From Streptomyces sp. Ag109_O5-10 (GTDB lineage: Bacteria; Actinomycetota; Actinomycetes; Streptomycetales; Streptomycetaceae): a stretch of DNA of 64,000 nt. The stretch lies in contig NZ_FNTQ01000001.1 of assembly GCF_900105755.1 (NCBI RefSeq), forward strand, positions 5,456,001 to 5,520,000. The letters run 5' to 3'. Shown here one piece after another: positions 7,103-15,815 of this stretch (position 1 is its first letter; each line of letters begins with the position of its first letter). The position numbers were made by a program, and so were the translations under genes. The notes beneath the pieces are model-generated. The model was given only the letters and a program-made list of their open reading frames with translations. It ran no database searches and was not told where the DNA came from.

Positions 7103-9835
7103 GTGAGCAGTGCCGACGACCAGACCACCACGACCGGCAGTGAGCTGCGCGCCGACATCCGCCGGCTGGGCGACCTCCTGGGCGAGACCCTCGTCCGCCA
7201 GGAGGGCCCCGAGCTGCTGGAGCTCGTCGAGAAGGTCCGCCGCCTCACCCGCGAGGACGGCGAGGCAGCCGCCGAACTGCTGCGCGGCATCGAACTGGAG
7301 ACCGCCGCCAAGCTGGTACGCGCCTTCTCCACCTACTTCCACCTCGCCAACGTCACCGAGCAGGTGCACCGCGGCCGCGAGCTGCGCGCCCGCCGCGCCG
7401 CCGAGGGCGGCCTCCTCGCCCGCACCGCCGACCGGCTCAAGGACGCCGACCCCGAGCACCTGCGCGAGACCGTGCAGAACCTCAACGTCCGCCCGGTGTT
7501 CACGGCCCACCCCACCGAGGCCGCCCGCCGTTCGGTCCTCAACAAGCTCCGGCGCATCGCCGCGCTCCTGGACACCCCGGTCATCGAGTCCGACCGCCGC
7601 CGCACCGACGTCCGCCTCGCCGAGAACATCGACCTCGTCTGGCAGACCGACGAGCTGCGCGTCGTCCGCCCGGAACCCGCCGACGAGGCCCGCAACGCCA
7701 TCTACTACCTGGACGAACTGCACGCCGACGCGGTCGGCGACGTCCTGGAGGACCTGACGGCGGAGCTGGAGCGGGTCGGCGTCAGGCTCCCCGACGACAC
7801 CCGCCCCCTCACCTTCGGCACCTGGATCGGCGGTGACCGCGACGGCAACCCCAACGTCACCCCCCAGGTCACCTGGGACGTCCTCATCCTCCAGCACGAG
7901 CACGGCATCAACGACGCCCTGGAGATGATCGACGAACTCCGCGGCTTCCTCTCCAACTCCATCCGCTACACGGGCGCCACCGAGGAACTGCTGGAGTCCC
8001 TCCGGGCCGACCTGGAGCTGCTCCCCGGGATCAGCCCCCGCTACAAGCGCCTCAACGCCGAGGAGCCCTACCGCCTCAAGGCCACCTGCATCCGGCAGAA
8101 GCTCGTCAACACCAAGCAGCGCCTGGCCACCGGCACCCCGCACGAGCCCGGCCGCGACTACCTCGGCACCGCCGAGCTCCTCGACGACCTGCGCCTCATC
8201 CAGACCTCCCTGCGCGAGCACCGCGGCGGCCTGTTCGCCGACGGCCGCCTGGCCCGGACCATCCGCACCCTCGCCGCCTTCGGCCTCCAGCTCGCCACCA
8301 TGGACGTCCGCGAACACGCCGACGCCCACCACCACGCCCTCGGCCAGCTCTTCGACCGCCTCGGCGAGGAGTCCTGGCGCTACGCCGACATGCCCCGCGA
8401 GTACCGCGCCAGGCTCCTCGCCAAGGAACTCCGCTCGCGCCGGCCGCTCGCCCCCACCCCGGCGCCCGTCGACGAGGCCGGTGCCAAGACCCTCGGCGTC
8501 TTCGAGACCGTGAAGAGGGCCCTGGAGATCTTCGGCCCCGAGGTCGTCGAGTCCTACATCATCTCCATGTGCCAGGGCGCCGACGACGTCTTCGCCGCCG
8601 CCGTCCTCGCCCGCGAGGCCGGACTGATGGACCTGCACGCCGGCTGGGCCAAGATCGGCATCGTGCCGCTCCTGGAGACCACCGACGAGCTCAAGGCCGC
8701 CGACACCATCCTGGAGGACATGCTCTCCGACCCGTCCTACCGCCGCCTGGTGGCACTGCGCGGAGACGTCCAGGAGGTCATGCTCGGCTACTCCGACTCC
8801 TCCAAGTTCGGCGGCATCACCACCAGCCAGTGGGAGATCCACCGCGCCCAGCGCCGGCTGCGCGACGTGGCCCACCGCTACGGCGTCCGGCTGCGCCTCT
8901 TCCACGGCCGCGGCGGCACCGTCGGCCGCGGCGGCGGCCCCTCCCACGACGCCATCCTCGCCCAGCCCTGGGGCACCCTGGAGGGCGAGATCAAGGTGAC
9001 CGAACAGGGCGAGGTCATCTCCGACAAGTACCTGATCCCCTCCCTCGCCAGGGAGAACCTGGAACTGACCGTCGCGGCCACCCTCCAGGCCTCCGCCCTG
9101 CACACCGCCCCCCGCCAGTCCGTCGAAGCCCTGGCCCGCTGGGACGCCGCCATGGACGTCGTCTCCGACGCCGCCCACGCCGCCTACCGCCGCCTGGTGG
9201 AGGACCCCGACCTGCCGACGTACTTCCTCGCGTCGACACCGGTGGACCAGCTCGCCGACCTGCACCTCGGCTCCCGGCCCTCCCGCCGCCCCGGCTCCGG
9301 CGTCTCGCTCGACGGCCTGCGCGCCATCCCGTGGGTGTTCGGCTGGACCCAGTCCCGGCAGATCGTCCCCGGCTGGTTCGGCGTCGGATCCGGCCTCAAG
9401 GCCCTGCGTGAGGCCGGCCTGGACACCGTCCTCGAAGAAATGCACGAACAGTGGCACTTCTTCCGCAACTTCATCTCCAACGTCGAGATGACCCTCGCCA
9501 AGACCGACCTGCGGATCGCCCAGCACTACGTCGACACCCTCGTCCCCGACGAGCTCAAGCACGTCTTCGACATGATCCGCGAAGAGCACGCCCTGACCGT
9601 CGCCGAGGTCCTGAAGATCACCGGCGAGGCCGAACTCCTCGACGCCACCCCGGTCCTCAAGCAGACCTTCACCATCCGCGACGCCTACCTGGACCCGATC
9701 TCCTACCTCCAGGTCACCCTGCTCAAGCGCCAGCGCGACGCGGCAGCGGCAGGCGAACCGGCCGACCCGCTCCTCGCCCGCGCCCTGCTGCTCACCGTCA
9801 ACGGCGTGGCAGCGGGCCTGCGCAACACCGGCTGA
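7103..9835 (+). CDS. ppc: Phosphoenolpyruvate carboxylase
   Basis: Carboxylates phosphoenolpyruvate with bicarbonate to oxaloacetate, replenishing the TCA cycle. 910 residues, the usual length. Catalytic motifs are intact: VFTAHPTEAARRS with the essential His (about residue 133), GGDRDGNP (about 241), GYSDSSKFGG (about 561), the glycine-rich FHGRGGTVGRGGGP (about 599) and the C-terminal VNGVAAGLRNTG. The GTG at 7103 follows AAGGAG by 8 nt; an upstream in-frame start at 7022 lacks a ribosome site. It stands alone and is followed by a strong hairpin terminator. Bacterial PEPC is usually controlled by acetyl-CoA and aspartate. Confidence 0.97.
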   Translation: MSSADDQTTTTGSELRADIRRLGDLLGETLVRQEGPELLELVEKVRRLTREDGEAAAELLRGIELETAAKLVRAFSTYFHLANVTEQVHRGRELRARRAAEGGLLARTADRLKDADPEHLRETVQNLNVRPVFTAHPTEAARRSVLNKLRRIAALLDTPVIESDRRRTDVRLAENIDLVWQTDELRVVRPEPADEARNAIYYLDELHADAVGDVLEDLTAELERVGVRLPDDTRPLTFGTWIGGDRDGNPNVTPQVTWDVLILQHEHGINDALEMIDELRGFLSNSIRYTGATEELLESLRADLELLPGISPRYKRLNAEEPYRLKATCIRQKLVNTKQRLATGTPHEPGRDYLGTAELLDDLRLIQTSLREHRGGLFADGRLARTIRTLAAFGLQLATMDVREHADAHHHALGQLFDRLGEESWRYADMPREYRARLLAKELRSRRPLAPTPAPVDEAGAKTLGVFETVKRALEIFGPEVVESYIISMCQGADDVFAAAVLAREAGLMDLHAGWAKIGIVPLLETTDELKAADTILEDMLSDPSYRRLVALRGDVQEVMLGYSDSSKFGGITTSQWEIHRAQRRLRDVAHRYGVRLRLFHGRGGTVGRGGGPSHDAILAQPWGTLEGEIKVTEQGEVISDKYLIPSLARENLELTVAATLQASALHTAPRQSVEALARWDAAMDVVSDAAHAAYRRLVEDPDLPTYFLASTPVDQLADLHLGSRPSRRPGSGVSLDGLRAIPWVFGWTQSRQIVPGWFGVGSGLKALREAGLDTVLEEMHEQWHFFRNFISNVEMTLAKTDLRIAQHYVDTLVPDELKHVFDMIREEHALTVAEVLKITGEAELLDATPVLKQTFTIRDAYLDPISYLQVTLLKRQRDAAAAGEPADPLLARALLLTVNGVAAGLRNTG

Positions 9836-9856
9836 CGACCGGCGGCCAGGCATGAC

Positions 9857-9889
9857 GGTGCCCCCGGGGTCGTACACCCCGGGGGCACC
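9857..9889. terminator. Bidirectional hairpin after ppc
   Basis: A perfect 14 bp stem (GGTGCCCCCGGGGT pairing with 9876-9889) encloses a 5-nt loop, between the convergent ends of ppc and the following membrane-protein gene. There is no U tract, which is usual for Streptomyces. Confidence 0.85.
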
Positions 9890-9907
9890 GGCCGTTCTCC
9901 GCACGGC

Positions 9908-10396
9908 TCACTGCAACGCCGCGAACGCCGCCGTGAGCAGCGCGAACCCACAACCCCCCAGCACCCACGCCACCCGCCGCAGCCGCAGACCCCCGGCCAC
10001 CACCACCGACGCCAGCAGCAACGCACCGCCCAGCGGCACCCAGGCGTACAGCACACCGGCCGACCCCGACCGGACCACATTCCCGGTACCCGGCTTCACG
10101 ATCACGTCGTACGTCTGCCCCTTGCGCACCCCGACCGACTTGTCCAGCACGACACTCGCCCGCTTCGACGCGCCGGCCGAGGCGGGCGCGAACGGCCCCG
10201 TGCAGGTCTCGGCACCGCACGCCGACACCGTCACCGTGCCCCGCTCCTTGCCCTTCGTCAGCATCACGTCCTGCGCGGTGCCCCACGACCCCCACACCCC
10301 GGCGACCAGGATCAGCACGGCGACCGCGCCCATCGACAGGACACGCAACGCGTCGACCGGGCCCGTACGGGAGGAGGCGGCGGAGGCAGCAGGCAT
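9908..10396 (-). CDS. Hypothetical membrane protein
   Basis: About 162 residues of unknown function. There is a hydrophobic helix near the N-terminus (VLSMGAVAVLILVAGVWGSW). An extracytoplasmic stretch with two cysteines (CGAETCTG) and the phrase RKGQTYDVIVKPGTG follows. Two C-terminal hydrophobic segments (VPLGGALLLASVVVAGG and VLGGCGFALLTAAFAAL) complete it. The layout suggests a small secreted-face domain between membrane anchors. The start is uncertain: ATGs at 10396 and 10408 and a GTG at 10423 are in frame, none with a good ribosome site. It is on the same strand as pth but upstream of nothing else in its own unit. Confidence 0.7.
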   Translation of the reverse strand: MPAASAASSRTGPVDALRVLSMGAVAVLILVAGVWGSWGTAQDVMLTKGKERGTVTVSACGAETCTGPFAPASAGASKRASVVLDKSVGVRKGQTYDVIVKPGTGNVVRSGSAGVLYAWVPLGGALLLASVVVAGGLRLRRVAWVLGGCGFALLTAAFAALQ

Positions 10397-10472
10397 GGCC
10401 GGGATCATTGGCCATGTCCCCACGGCCGGTCAACTTCCGCAGGGGACAAGCGGTGGACGGGCGGGGGACAAG

Positions 10473-11069
10473 TCAGGAGTTGTACGAGCTTTGCGCCCGC
10501 TCAAGGCCCTCGGCGACCAGCGCCTCCACCGCGTCGGCGGCCCGGTCCACGAAGTAGTCCAGCTCCTTGCGCTCGGCCGAGGAGAAGTCCTTCAGCACGA
10601 AGTCCGCGACCTGCATACGACCCGGAGGCCGCCCGATCCCGAACCGCACCCGGTGATAGTCCGGGCCCATCGCCTTCGTCATCGACTTCAGCCCGTTGTG
10701 CCCGTTGTCGCCACCGCCCAGCTTGAGACGGAGCACGCCGTAGTCGATGTCCAGCTCGTCATGGACCGCGACGATGTTGGCCACCGGCACCTTGTAGAAG
10801 TCGCGCAGCGCGTTCACCGGGCCACCGGAGAGATTCATGAACGACATCGGCTTGGCCAGCACCACCCGCCGGCTGCCCGGCCCCGGCGACCCGAGCCGCC
10901 CCTCCACGACCTGCGCCTGAGCCTTCCCGGCCCGCTTGAACTTCCCACCGATCCGGTCGGCGAGCAGGTCCGCGACCATGAACCCGACGTTGTGCCGGTT
11001 CATCGCGTACTCCGGCCCGGGATTACCGAGCCCGACGATCAGCCAGGGGGCGCCTGCGGGGGTGGTCAC
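10473..11069 (-). CDS. pth: Peptidyl-tRNA hydrolase
   Basis: Cleaves peptidyl-tRNAs released by ribosome drop-off, recycling tRNA. 198 residues. The signature LIVGLGNPGPEYAMNRHNVG carries the catalytic His (about residue 26), and the later motifs KPMSFMNLSGG and HDELD are conserved. I prefer the GTG at 11069 because AAGGAG is then 8 nt upstream; the ATG at 11075 would leave only 2 nt. It follows rplY on the same strand, a common pairing in actinobacteria, so read-through from rplY is likely. Confidence 0.95.
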   Translation of the reverse strand: MTTPAGAPWLIVGLGNPGPEYAMNRHNVGFMVADLLADRIGGKFKRAGKAQAQVVEGRLGSPGPGSRRVVLAKPMSFMNLSGGPVNALRDFYKVPVANIVAVHDELDIDYGVLRLKLGGGDNGHNGLKSMTKAMGPDYHRVRFGIGRPPGRMQVADFVLKDFSSAERKELDYFVDRAADAVEALVAEGLERAQSSYNS

Positions 11070-11092
11070 GTCCATCTCTCCTTGATACGCGC

Positions 11093-11122
11093 CAGCCGCC
11101 GCTCCCGGGGGAACGGCGGCTG
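11093..11122 (-). terminator. Hairpin between rplY and pth
   Basis: CAGCCGCCG and CGGCGGCTG form a perfect 9 bp stem with a 12-nt loop, just upstream of the pth ribosome site. It may be a partial terminator or processing site lowering pth relative to rplY. Confidence 0.5.
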
Positions 11123-11199
11123 ACCGTTGCTCGACCGCTTACTGCTCGCGGCTCACCGGTGCCGGGCGCCTACACAGCGGACGGCACTGAACCGACGGC

Positions 11200-11793
11200 T
11201 CAGGCCTCAGCCGCTTCCTCGGCCGCACCCTCGCCCTCGGGCGCCTCCTCCGCCTGCGCGGACAGCACCTGGAGGACGACCGCGTCCTCCTCGACGGCCA
11301 GCGTCACACCGGACGGCAGCGTGATGTCCTTGGCCAGGACGGAGGCGCCGGCCTCCAGGCCCTCGACGGAGACGGACACGGACTCGGGGATGTGCGTGGC
11401 CTCGGCCTCGACCGGCAGCGCGTTGAGCACGTGCTCCAGCAGGTAGCCGCCGGGGGCCAGCTCGCCCTCGGTGTGCACCGGGATCTCGACCGTGACCTTC
11501 TCGCCGCGCTTGACCAGCTGCAGGTCGACGTGCTCCAGGAAGCCCTTGATCGGGTCGCGCTGCACCGACTTCGGGATCGCCAGCTCGTTCGTCTTGCCGT
11601 CGATGTCCAGGGAGATCAGGACGTTCGGCGTACGTAGCGCGAGCAGCAGGTCGTGGCCCGGCAGGGTCAGGTGGAGCGGGTCCGAACCGTGGCCGTACAG
11701 GACACCGGGAACCTTGCTGTCACGACGGATACGGCGCGCGGCACCCTTGCCGAACTCGGTGCGCGTCTCGGCGGTGATCTTCACCTCGGACAT
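11200..11793 (-). CDS. rplY: 50S ribosomal protein L25/general stress protein Ctc
   Basis: Binds 5S rRNA in the large ribosomal subunit. 197 residues, the long Ctc/TL5 form with an L25 domain (about residues 1-92) and a C-terminal beta domain. It ends in an acidic Ala/Glu tail (EEAPEGEGAAEEAAEA). The ATG at 11793 has GAGGAG 8 nt upstream; earlier in-frame starts overlap that site. It is transcribed toward pth. L25 of the Ctc type is often stress induced. Confidence 0.96.
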   Translation of the reverse strand: MSEVKITAETRTEFGKGAARRIRRDSKVPGVLYGHGSDPLHLTLPGHDLLLALRTPNVLISLDIDGKTNELAIPKSVQRDPIKGFLEHVDLQLVKRGEKVTVEIPVHTEGELAPGGYLLEHVLNALPVEAEATHIPESVSVSVEGLEAGASVLAKDITLPSGVTLAVEEDAVVLQVLSAQAEEAPEGEGAAEEAAEA

Positions 11794-11879
11794 GGTCATC
11801 ACTCCTCGTAGAGGTAGGAACGGACGTGGTCACCCGGCCACGAACGGCCTGCTACGAAGAGCGCGTCGATAACGGAGGC

Positions 11880-11931
11880 GTGGCCTCCCTCGCCGAGCAA
11901 CTGGGGAAGTCTACTCGGCGAAGGAGGCCAC
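11880..11931 (-). terminator. Long hairpin downstream of prs
   Basis: An 18 bp stem with one mismatch pairs GTGGCCTCCCTCGCCGAG (11880-11897) with 11914-11931. It lies about 75 bp after the prs stop codon, upstream of rplY. It probably separates the glmU-prs unit from rplY-pth. Confidence 0.75.
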
Positions 11932-12003
11932 GGAGAAATCGATCAGTGTCCGCCGAACGCAAACGATCATGCAGAAGCGTTTTTACAGCTCACTGCTCGC
12001 CAC

Positions 12004-12984
12004 TCACTGCTCGTCGAACAGGCTCGTCACCGAACCGTCCTCGAACACCTCGCGCACCGCACTCGCAATCGTCGGCGCGATCGACAGCACCGTGATCTTG
12101 TCCAGATCCCGGCTCAGCTCACCCGGCGTCGGCAGCGTGTTCGTCAGCACGAACTCACTCACCCGCGAGTTCTTCAGCCGATCCGCCGCCGGACCCGACA
12201 GCACACCGTGCGTCGCCGTCACAATGACGTCCTCCGCACCGTGCGCGAACAGCGCGTCCGCCGCCGCACAGATCGTGCCACCCGTGTCGATCATGTCGTC
12301 GACCAGGACACACACCCGGCCCTTGACCTCACCCACGACCTCGTGGACGGTCACCTGGTTCGCCACGTCCTTGTCACGCCGCTTGTGCACGATGGCCAGA
12401 GGCGCACCGAGACGGTCGCACCAGCGGTCCGCCACCCGCACCCGACCCGCGTCCGGAGACACGATCGTCAGCTTGTCCTTGTCCACCTTCGAGCCCACGT
12501 AGTCCGCGAGCAGCGGAAGCGCGAACAGGTGGTCCACCGGACCGTCGAAGAAGCCCTGGATCTGGTCCGTGTGCAGATCCACCGTCAGGATCCGGTCCGC
12601 ACCCGCCGTCTTCATCAGATCCGCGATCAGCCGCGCCGAGATCGGTTCACGACCCCGGTGCTTCTTGTCCTGCCGCGCGTAACCGTAGAACGGCACAATC
12701 ACCGTGATGGACCGCGCCGACGCCCGCTTCAGCGCGTCGATCATGATCAACTGCTCCATGATCCACTGGTTGATCGGAGCCGTGTGGCTCTGGATCACGA
12801 AACAGTCGGCACCACGCGCCGACTCCTGGTAGCGGACGTAGATCTCGCCGTTCGCGAAGTCGAAGGCCTTCGTCGGGACGACCCCGATACCCAGCTGGTG
12901 GGCGACCTCCTCGGCAAGCTCGGGGTGGGCGCGGCCGGAGAAGAACATCATCTTCTTCTCGCCGGTCGTCTTGATCCCGGTCAC
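12004..12984 (-). CDS. prs: Ribose-phosphate pyrophosphokinase
   Basis: Makes PRPP from ribose-5-phosphate and ATP for nucleotide, His and Trp synthesis. 326 residues. The catalytic His/Lys region (VDLHTDQIQGFF) and the flexible loop precede the PRPP-binding motif VLVDDMIDTGGTI near residue 230. The N-terminal FSGRAHPELAEEVA and FANGEIYVRY are class I PRS features. The GTG at 12984 has GAGGAG about 8-10 nt upstream. It lies directly downstream of glmU on the same strand, the common glmU-prs order. Confidence 0.96.
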   Translation of the reverse strand: MTGIKTTGEKKMMFFSGRAHPELAEEVAHQLGIGVVPTKAFDFANGEIYVRYQESARGADCFVIQSHTAPINQWIMEQLIMIDALKRASARSITVIVPFYGYARQDKKHRGREPISARLIADLMKTAGADRILTVDLHTDQIQGFFDGPVDHLFALPLLADYVGSKVDKDKLTIVSPDAGRVRVADRWCDRLGAPLAIVHKRRDKDVANQVTVHEVVGEVKGRVCVLVDDMIDTGGTICAAADALFAHGAEDVIVTATHGVLSGPAADRLKNSRVSEFVLTNTLPTPGELSRDLDKITVLSIAPTIASAVREVFEDGSVTSLFDEQ

Positions 12985-13125
12985 AGCACTGTCTCCTCAG
13001 AGGTGTCTCAGCCGTACAGCTGGATCTTCAGCGCCCCGAGTGTCTGGCGCGGAAGGGCGAAACAGCTGGTTAGGTGCGGGTGTGCACTTATCACGGTACG
13101 ACGTCTTCGGCGCACCTGTTTCCGG

Positions 13126-14574
13126 TCAGTCCTCGCTCACGCCCCGCCGAGAAGCCGCCTCGGCGGCTTTCGCCGCCGCACTCCCCGGACGCTTCCGGGC
13201 CACCCAACCCTCGATATTCCGCTGCTGACCGCGGGCCACGGCCAGCGAACCGGGCGGCACATCCTTCGTGATCACGGACCCGGCAGCGGTGTACGCACCG
13301 TCCCCGACCGTGACAGGCGCCACAAACATGTTGTCCGAACCCGTCTTGCAGTGCGACCCGACGGTGGTGTGATGCTTGCTCTCGCCGTCGTAGTTCACGA
13401 ACACACTCGCCGCACCGATGTTCGAGTACTCGCCGATCGTCGCATCCCCCACGTACGACAGATGCGGAACCTTCGTCCCCTCCCCGATCGACGCGTTCTT
13501 CGTCTCCACGTACGTACCGATCTTGCCCTTCGCCCCCAACCGGGTCCCCGGCCGCAGATAGGCATACGGTCCCACGCTCGCGTCCGCACCGATATGGGCG
13601 GAATCGGACACCGTGTTGCTCACCCGCGCCCCCGCGTCGACCCGCGTGTCCTTCAACCGGCTGTTCGGCCCGACCTCCGCACCCTCCCCCACATGGGTCG
13701 ACCCGAGCAGCTGCGTCCCCGGATGCACCACCGCATCCTGCGCGAACGTCACCGTCACATCCACCCACGTCGTCGCCGGATCCACGACCGTCACGCCGTC
13801 CAGCATCGCCCGCTCCAACAGCCGGTCGTTCAGGATCCGCCGCGCCTCCGCCAGCTGCACCCGGTTGTTGATCCCGGCGATCTCCCGATGGTCCCCCGCC
13901 ACCGACGCCCCCACCCGGTACCCCGCCTCCCGCAGGATCCCCAGCACGTCCGTCAGGTACTCCTCGCCCTGACTGTTGTCCGTCCGCACCTTCCCCAGCG
14001 CGTCCGCCAGCAACTGCCCGTCGAACGCGAACACCCCGGAATTGATCTCTCGGATCGCCCGCTGCTCCTCCGACGCGTCCTTGTGCTCCACGATCGCCGT
14101 CACGGCCCCCGAGGCCACGTCCCGCACGATCCGGCCGTAACCGGTCGCGTCCGGCACCTCCGCCGTCAGCACCGTCACCGCGTTGCCGTCACCGTGATGC
14201 GCCTCGGCGAGCCGCTTCAGCGTCTCCCCGGTCAGCAGCGGAGTGTCCCCGCACACCACGACCACGGTCCCGTCGACCGGCCCGCCCAGCTCCTCCAACG
14301 CCATCCGCACGGCGTGCCCGGTGCCGTTCTGCTGCTCCTGCACGGCGGTACGGACGCCGGCGTCGACCTCGCCGAGATGCGCGGCGACCTGCTCACGCGC
14401 GTGCCCGACGACGACGACCAGGTGCTCGGGGTCCAACTCACGGGACGCGGCGAGCACATGACCCACCAGGGAACGGCCACAGAGGTCGTGCAGGACCTTG
14501 GGTGTGGCCGACTTCATACGGGTGCCCTCACCCGCTGCGAGAACGACGACGGCTGCCGGGCGAATGGCGCTCAC
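13126..14574 (-). CDS. glmU: Bifunctional GlmU: glucosamine-1-P acetyltransferase/N-acetylglucosamine-1-P uridyltransferase
   Basis: Makes UDP-N-acetylglucosamine for peptidoglycan. 482 residues. The N-terminal uridyltransferase begins with LAAGEGTRMKS and contains the QNGTGHA and CGDTPLL motifs. The C-terminal left-handed beta-helix acetyltransferase (from about residue 250) has repeated hexapeptides, GPYAYLRPGT and the active-site region VGDATIGEYSNIGA. The GTG at 14574 gives the standard length; ATG at 14610 is an alternative. It is upstream of prs, so a two-gene operon is likely. Confidence 0.96.
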   Translation of the reverse strand: MSAIRPAAVVVLAAGEGTRMKSATPKVLHDLCGRSLVGHVLAASRELDPEHLVVVVGHAREQVAAHLGEVDAGVRTAVQEQQNGTGHAVRMALEELGGPVDGTVVVVCGDTPLLTGETLKRLAEAHHGDGNAVTVLTAEVPDATGYGRIVRDVASGAVTAIVEHKDASEEQRAIREINSGVFAFDGQLLADALGKVRTDNSQGEEYLTDVLGILREAGYRVGASVAGDHREIAGINNRVQLAEARRILNDRLLERAMLDGVTVVDPATTWVDVTVTFAQDAVVHPGTQLLGSTHVGEGAEVGPNSRLKDTRVDAGARVSNTVSDSAHIGADASVGPYAYLRPGTRLGAKGKIGTYVETKNASIGEGTKVPHLSYVGDATIGEYSNIGAASVFVNYDGESKHHTTVGSHCKTGSDNMFVAPVTVGDGAYTAAGSVITKDVPPGSLAVARGQQRNIEGWVARKRPGSAAAKAAEAASRRGVSED

Positions 14575-14649
14575 GGGGTTGCCCTTCGGCTTCTTGGACG
14601 GGGGTGACATCCGCAGGATACCGGGGCGTTTCAGGGGCGACATGAGAGC

Positions 14650-14675
14650 GGGCCCTGACGGAGCTGTCAGGGCCC
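14650..14675 (-). terminator. Hairpin terminator after tRNA-Gln
   Basis: A perfect 10 bp stem, GGGCCCTGAC with its complement at 14666-14675, has a 6-nt loop. It starts 12 bp beyond the 3' end of the tRNA and would end its transcript before glmU. Confidence 0.8.
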
Positions 14676-14686
14676 GAACCGAGCAG

Positions 14687-14759
14687 CTCCGCCAGCTGGA
14701 TTCGAACCAGCACTACAGGGCTTCAAAGGCCCGCGGGCTACCAGTTACCCCATGGCGGA
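14687..14759 (-). tRNA. tRNA-Gln, anticodon UUG
   Basis: Cloverleaf assembled by eye. The acceptor is TCCGCCA with TGGCGGA (7 bp). The D stem is GGGT/GCCC and the anticodon loop CTTTGAA gives anticodon TTG, which reads CAA. The variable loop is 5 nt and the T arm is GCTGG-TTCGAAT-CCAGC. Discriminator is G and CCA is not encoded. The first anticodon-stem pair (C-U) is mismatched. The upstream gene on the same strand stops 8 bp before its 5' end. Confidence 0.93.
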
Positions 14760-14767
14760 TGGCTGCG

Positions 14768-15649
14768 TCAGACCTTACCTGAGTGCAGAGGTGTCGTGAT
14801 CCCGCTGGCTGCATCCACCATGCCCCTCCACCAGCCCTCGATGCAGCGGTAGAGCTCGGCGCCCTGTGATACGCGGACCACCAGGCAGCCGCGGTAGTTC
14901 TCTCCGACGTTCTTGCGCACTGTCTTGGGATTGTGTTTCTTGAGGGTGGTCCTGTAGAAGGCGGAACGGTCGGCTCCAACAAGGTCGGCCCAGAACTGTT
15001 CGGCGCCGGTGACGTCCGCCGTCTCGTGGATCATCACGCAGAATCGAAGGCGTTCACGCTCTACCCGGAGCAGGTCCAGCCAAGCCAAATAGAGTTCGAT
15101 GACCCCTGGGTCGCTGTTGACGAAGATCACGTTCTCTCGGCGGTCGTAAGGCTTGTCCTTGGCTCCTTCGGCCCAGTACAGGGCCACTCCTGCCATGAAA
15201 AGCTCCCGCGGGGTCATCGCGCCGATCTCGTCGGCGGCATCCGCCTTTGTCCGTTGCCGCTCCTCGTCCCGCACCGCGAGCTCATGCTCCCAGCGTTTGC
15301 GAGCGGCCAGCTTCGCCTGTTCCGTAGGGTCGCGACGCTCCGGTTTCGGCAGATCCCGTACCCACAGCGAGATCGAACTCTTCGAGCACCCCAGCTCCAC
15401 CTGGATCTGGTCGTACGTCCAGCCCTGGAGCCGTAGCTCCCTCGCCCTCTCTCGCAGGTCGTCCTTGGCGTTCGGGCGCCTCGTCCAGTCAGGGGGTGGC
15501 TCGCCCTCCAGGAGGCGGTTGAGGATGTCGTTGTTGTCGACGTGGAGACGGTCGCGGATCTGGCGGCGGCTGAGTCCGGCTCGTCGGAGCGCCACCGCCT
15601 GCTCCCGCAGCCCCTCGAAGTCCCGGTATTTGCTGTGTGGATGTGCCAT
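14768..15649 (-). CDS. HTH protein with LAGLIDADG-like domain, next to tRNA-Gln
   Basis: About 293 residues. The N-terminal half has two helix-turn-helix-like segments: RRAGLSRRQIRDRLHV and WTYDQIQVELGCSKSSISLWV. The C-terminal half contains ELFMAGVALYWAEGAKDK followed by FVNSDPGVIELYLAWL. This resembles a divergent LAGLIDADG helix plus the N-x-D motif of homing-endonuclease-type folds. Members of this family are frequent in Streptomyces, but I know no experimental function. The gene reads directly into tRNA-Gln, ending 8 bp before it. I chose the ATG at 15649; ATG at 15655 is also possible. It may be a nuclease, a recombination-related protein or a domesticated regulator. Confidence 0.75.
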   Translation of the reverse strand: MAHPHSKYRDFEGLREQAVALRRAGLSRRQIRDRLHVDNNDILNRLLEGEPPPDWTRRPNAKDDLRERARELRLQGWTYDQIQVELGCSKSSISLWVRDLPKPERRDPTEQAKLAARKRWEHELAVRDEERQRTKADAADEIGAMTPRELFMAGVALYWAEGAKDKPYDRRENVIFVNSDPGVIELYLAWLDLLRVERERLRFCVMIHETADVTGAEQFWADLVGADRSAFYRTTLKKHNPKTVRKNVGENYRGCLVVRVSQGAELYRCIEGWWRGMVDAASGITTPLHSGKV

Positions 15650-15815
15650 GGGCATACCGTCCGGGCGGAATGGTCGGTTCCGGGGTCGAACATGGGCGGT
15701 TCAGTAGTTCGAGGGATTCCAGGGGGTTTTGATGTTGTTCGGTTACGGAGTGTGGTGGAGGCGAGTAGACGAAACTCACCGGAAAAGCCCACCCTCGCGC
15801 CCGTAGGCTGGAGGC

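Noticed and set aside
7079..9904. A 941-codon minus-strand frame over ppc
   Set aside because: Exact antisense shadow of a catalytically complete ppc; Gly/Val-rich nonsense composition.
14687..15700. Integrated element at tRNA-Gln
   Set aside because: No integrase, no direct repeat of the tRNA 3' end and no change in gene content suggesting an element boundary.
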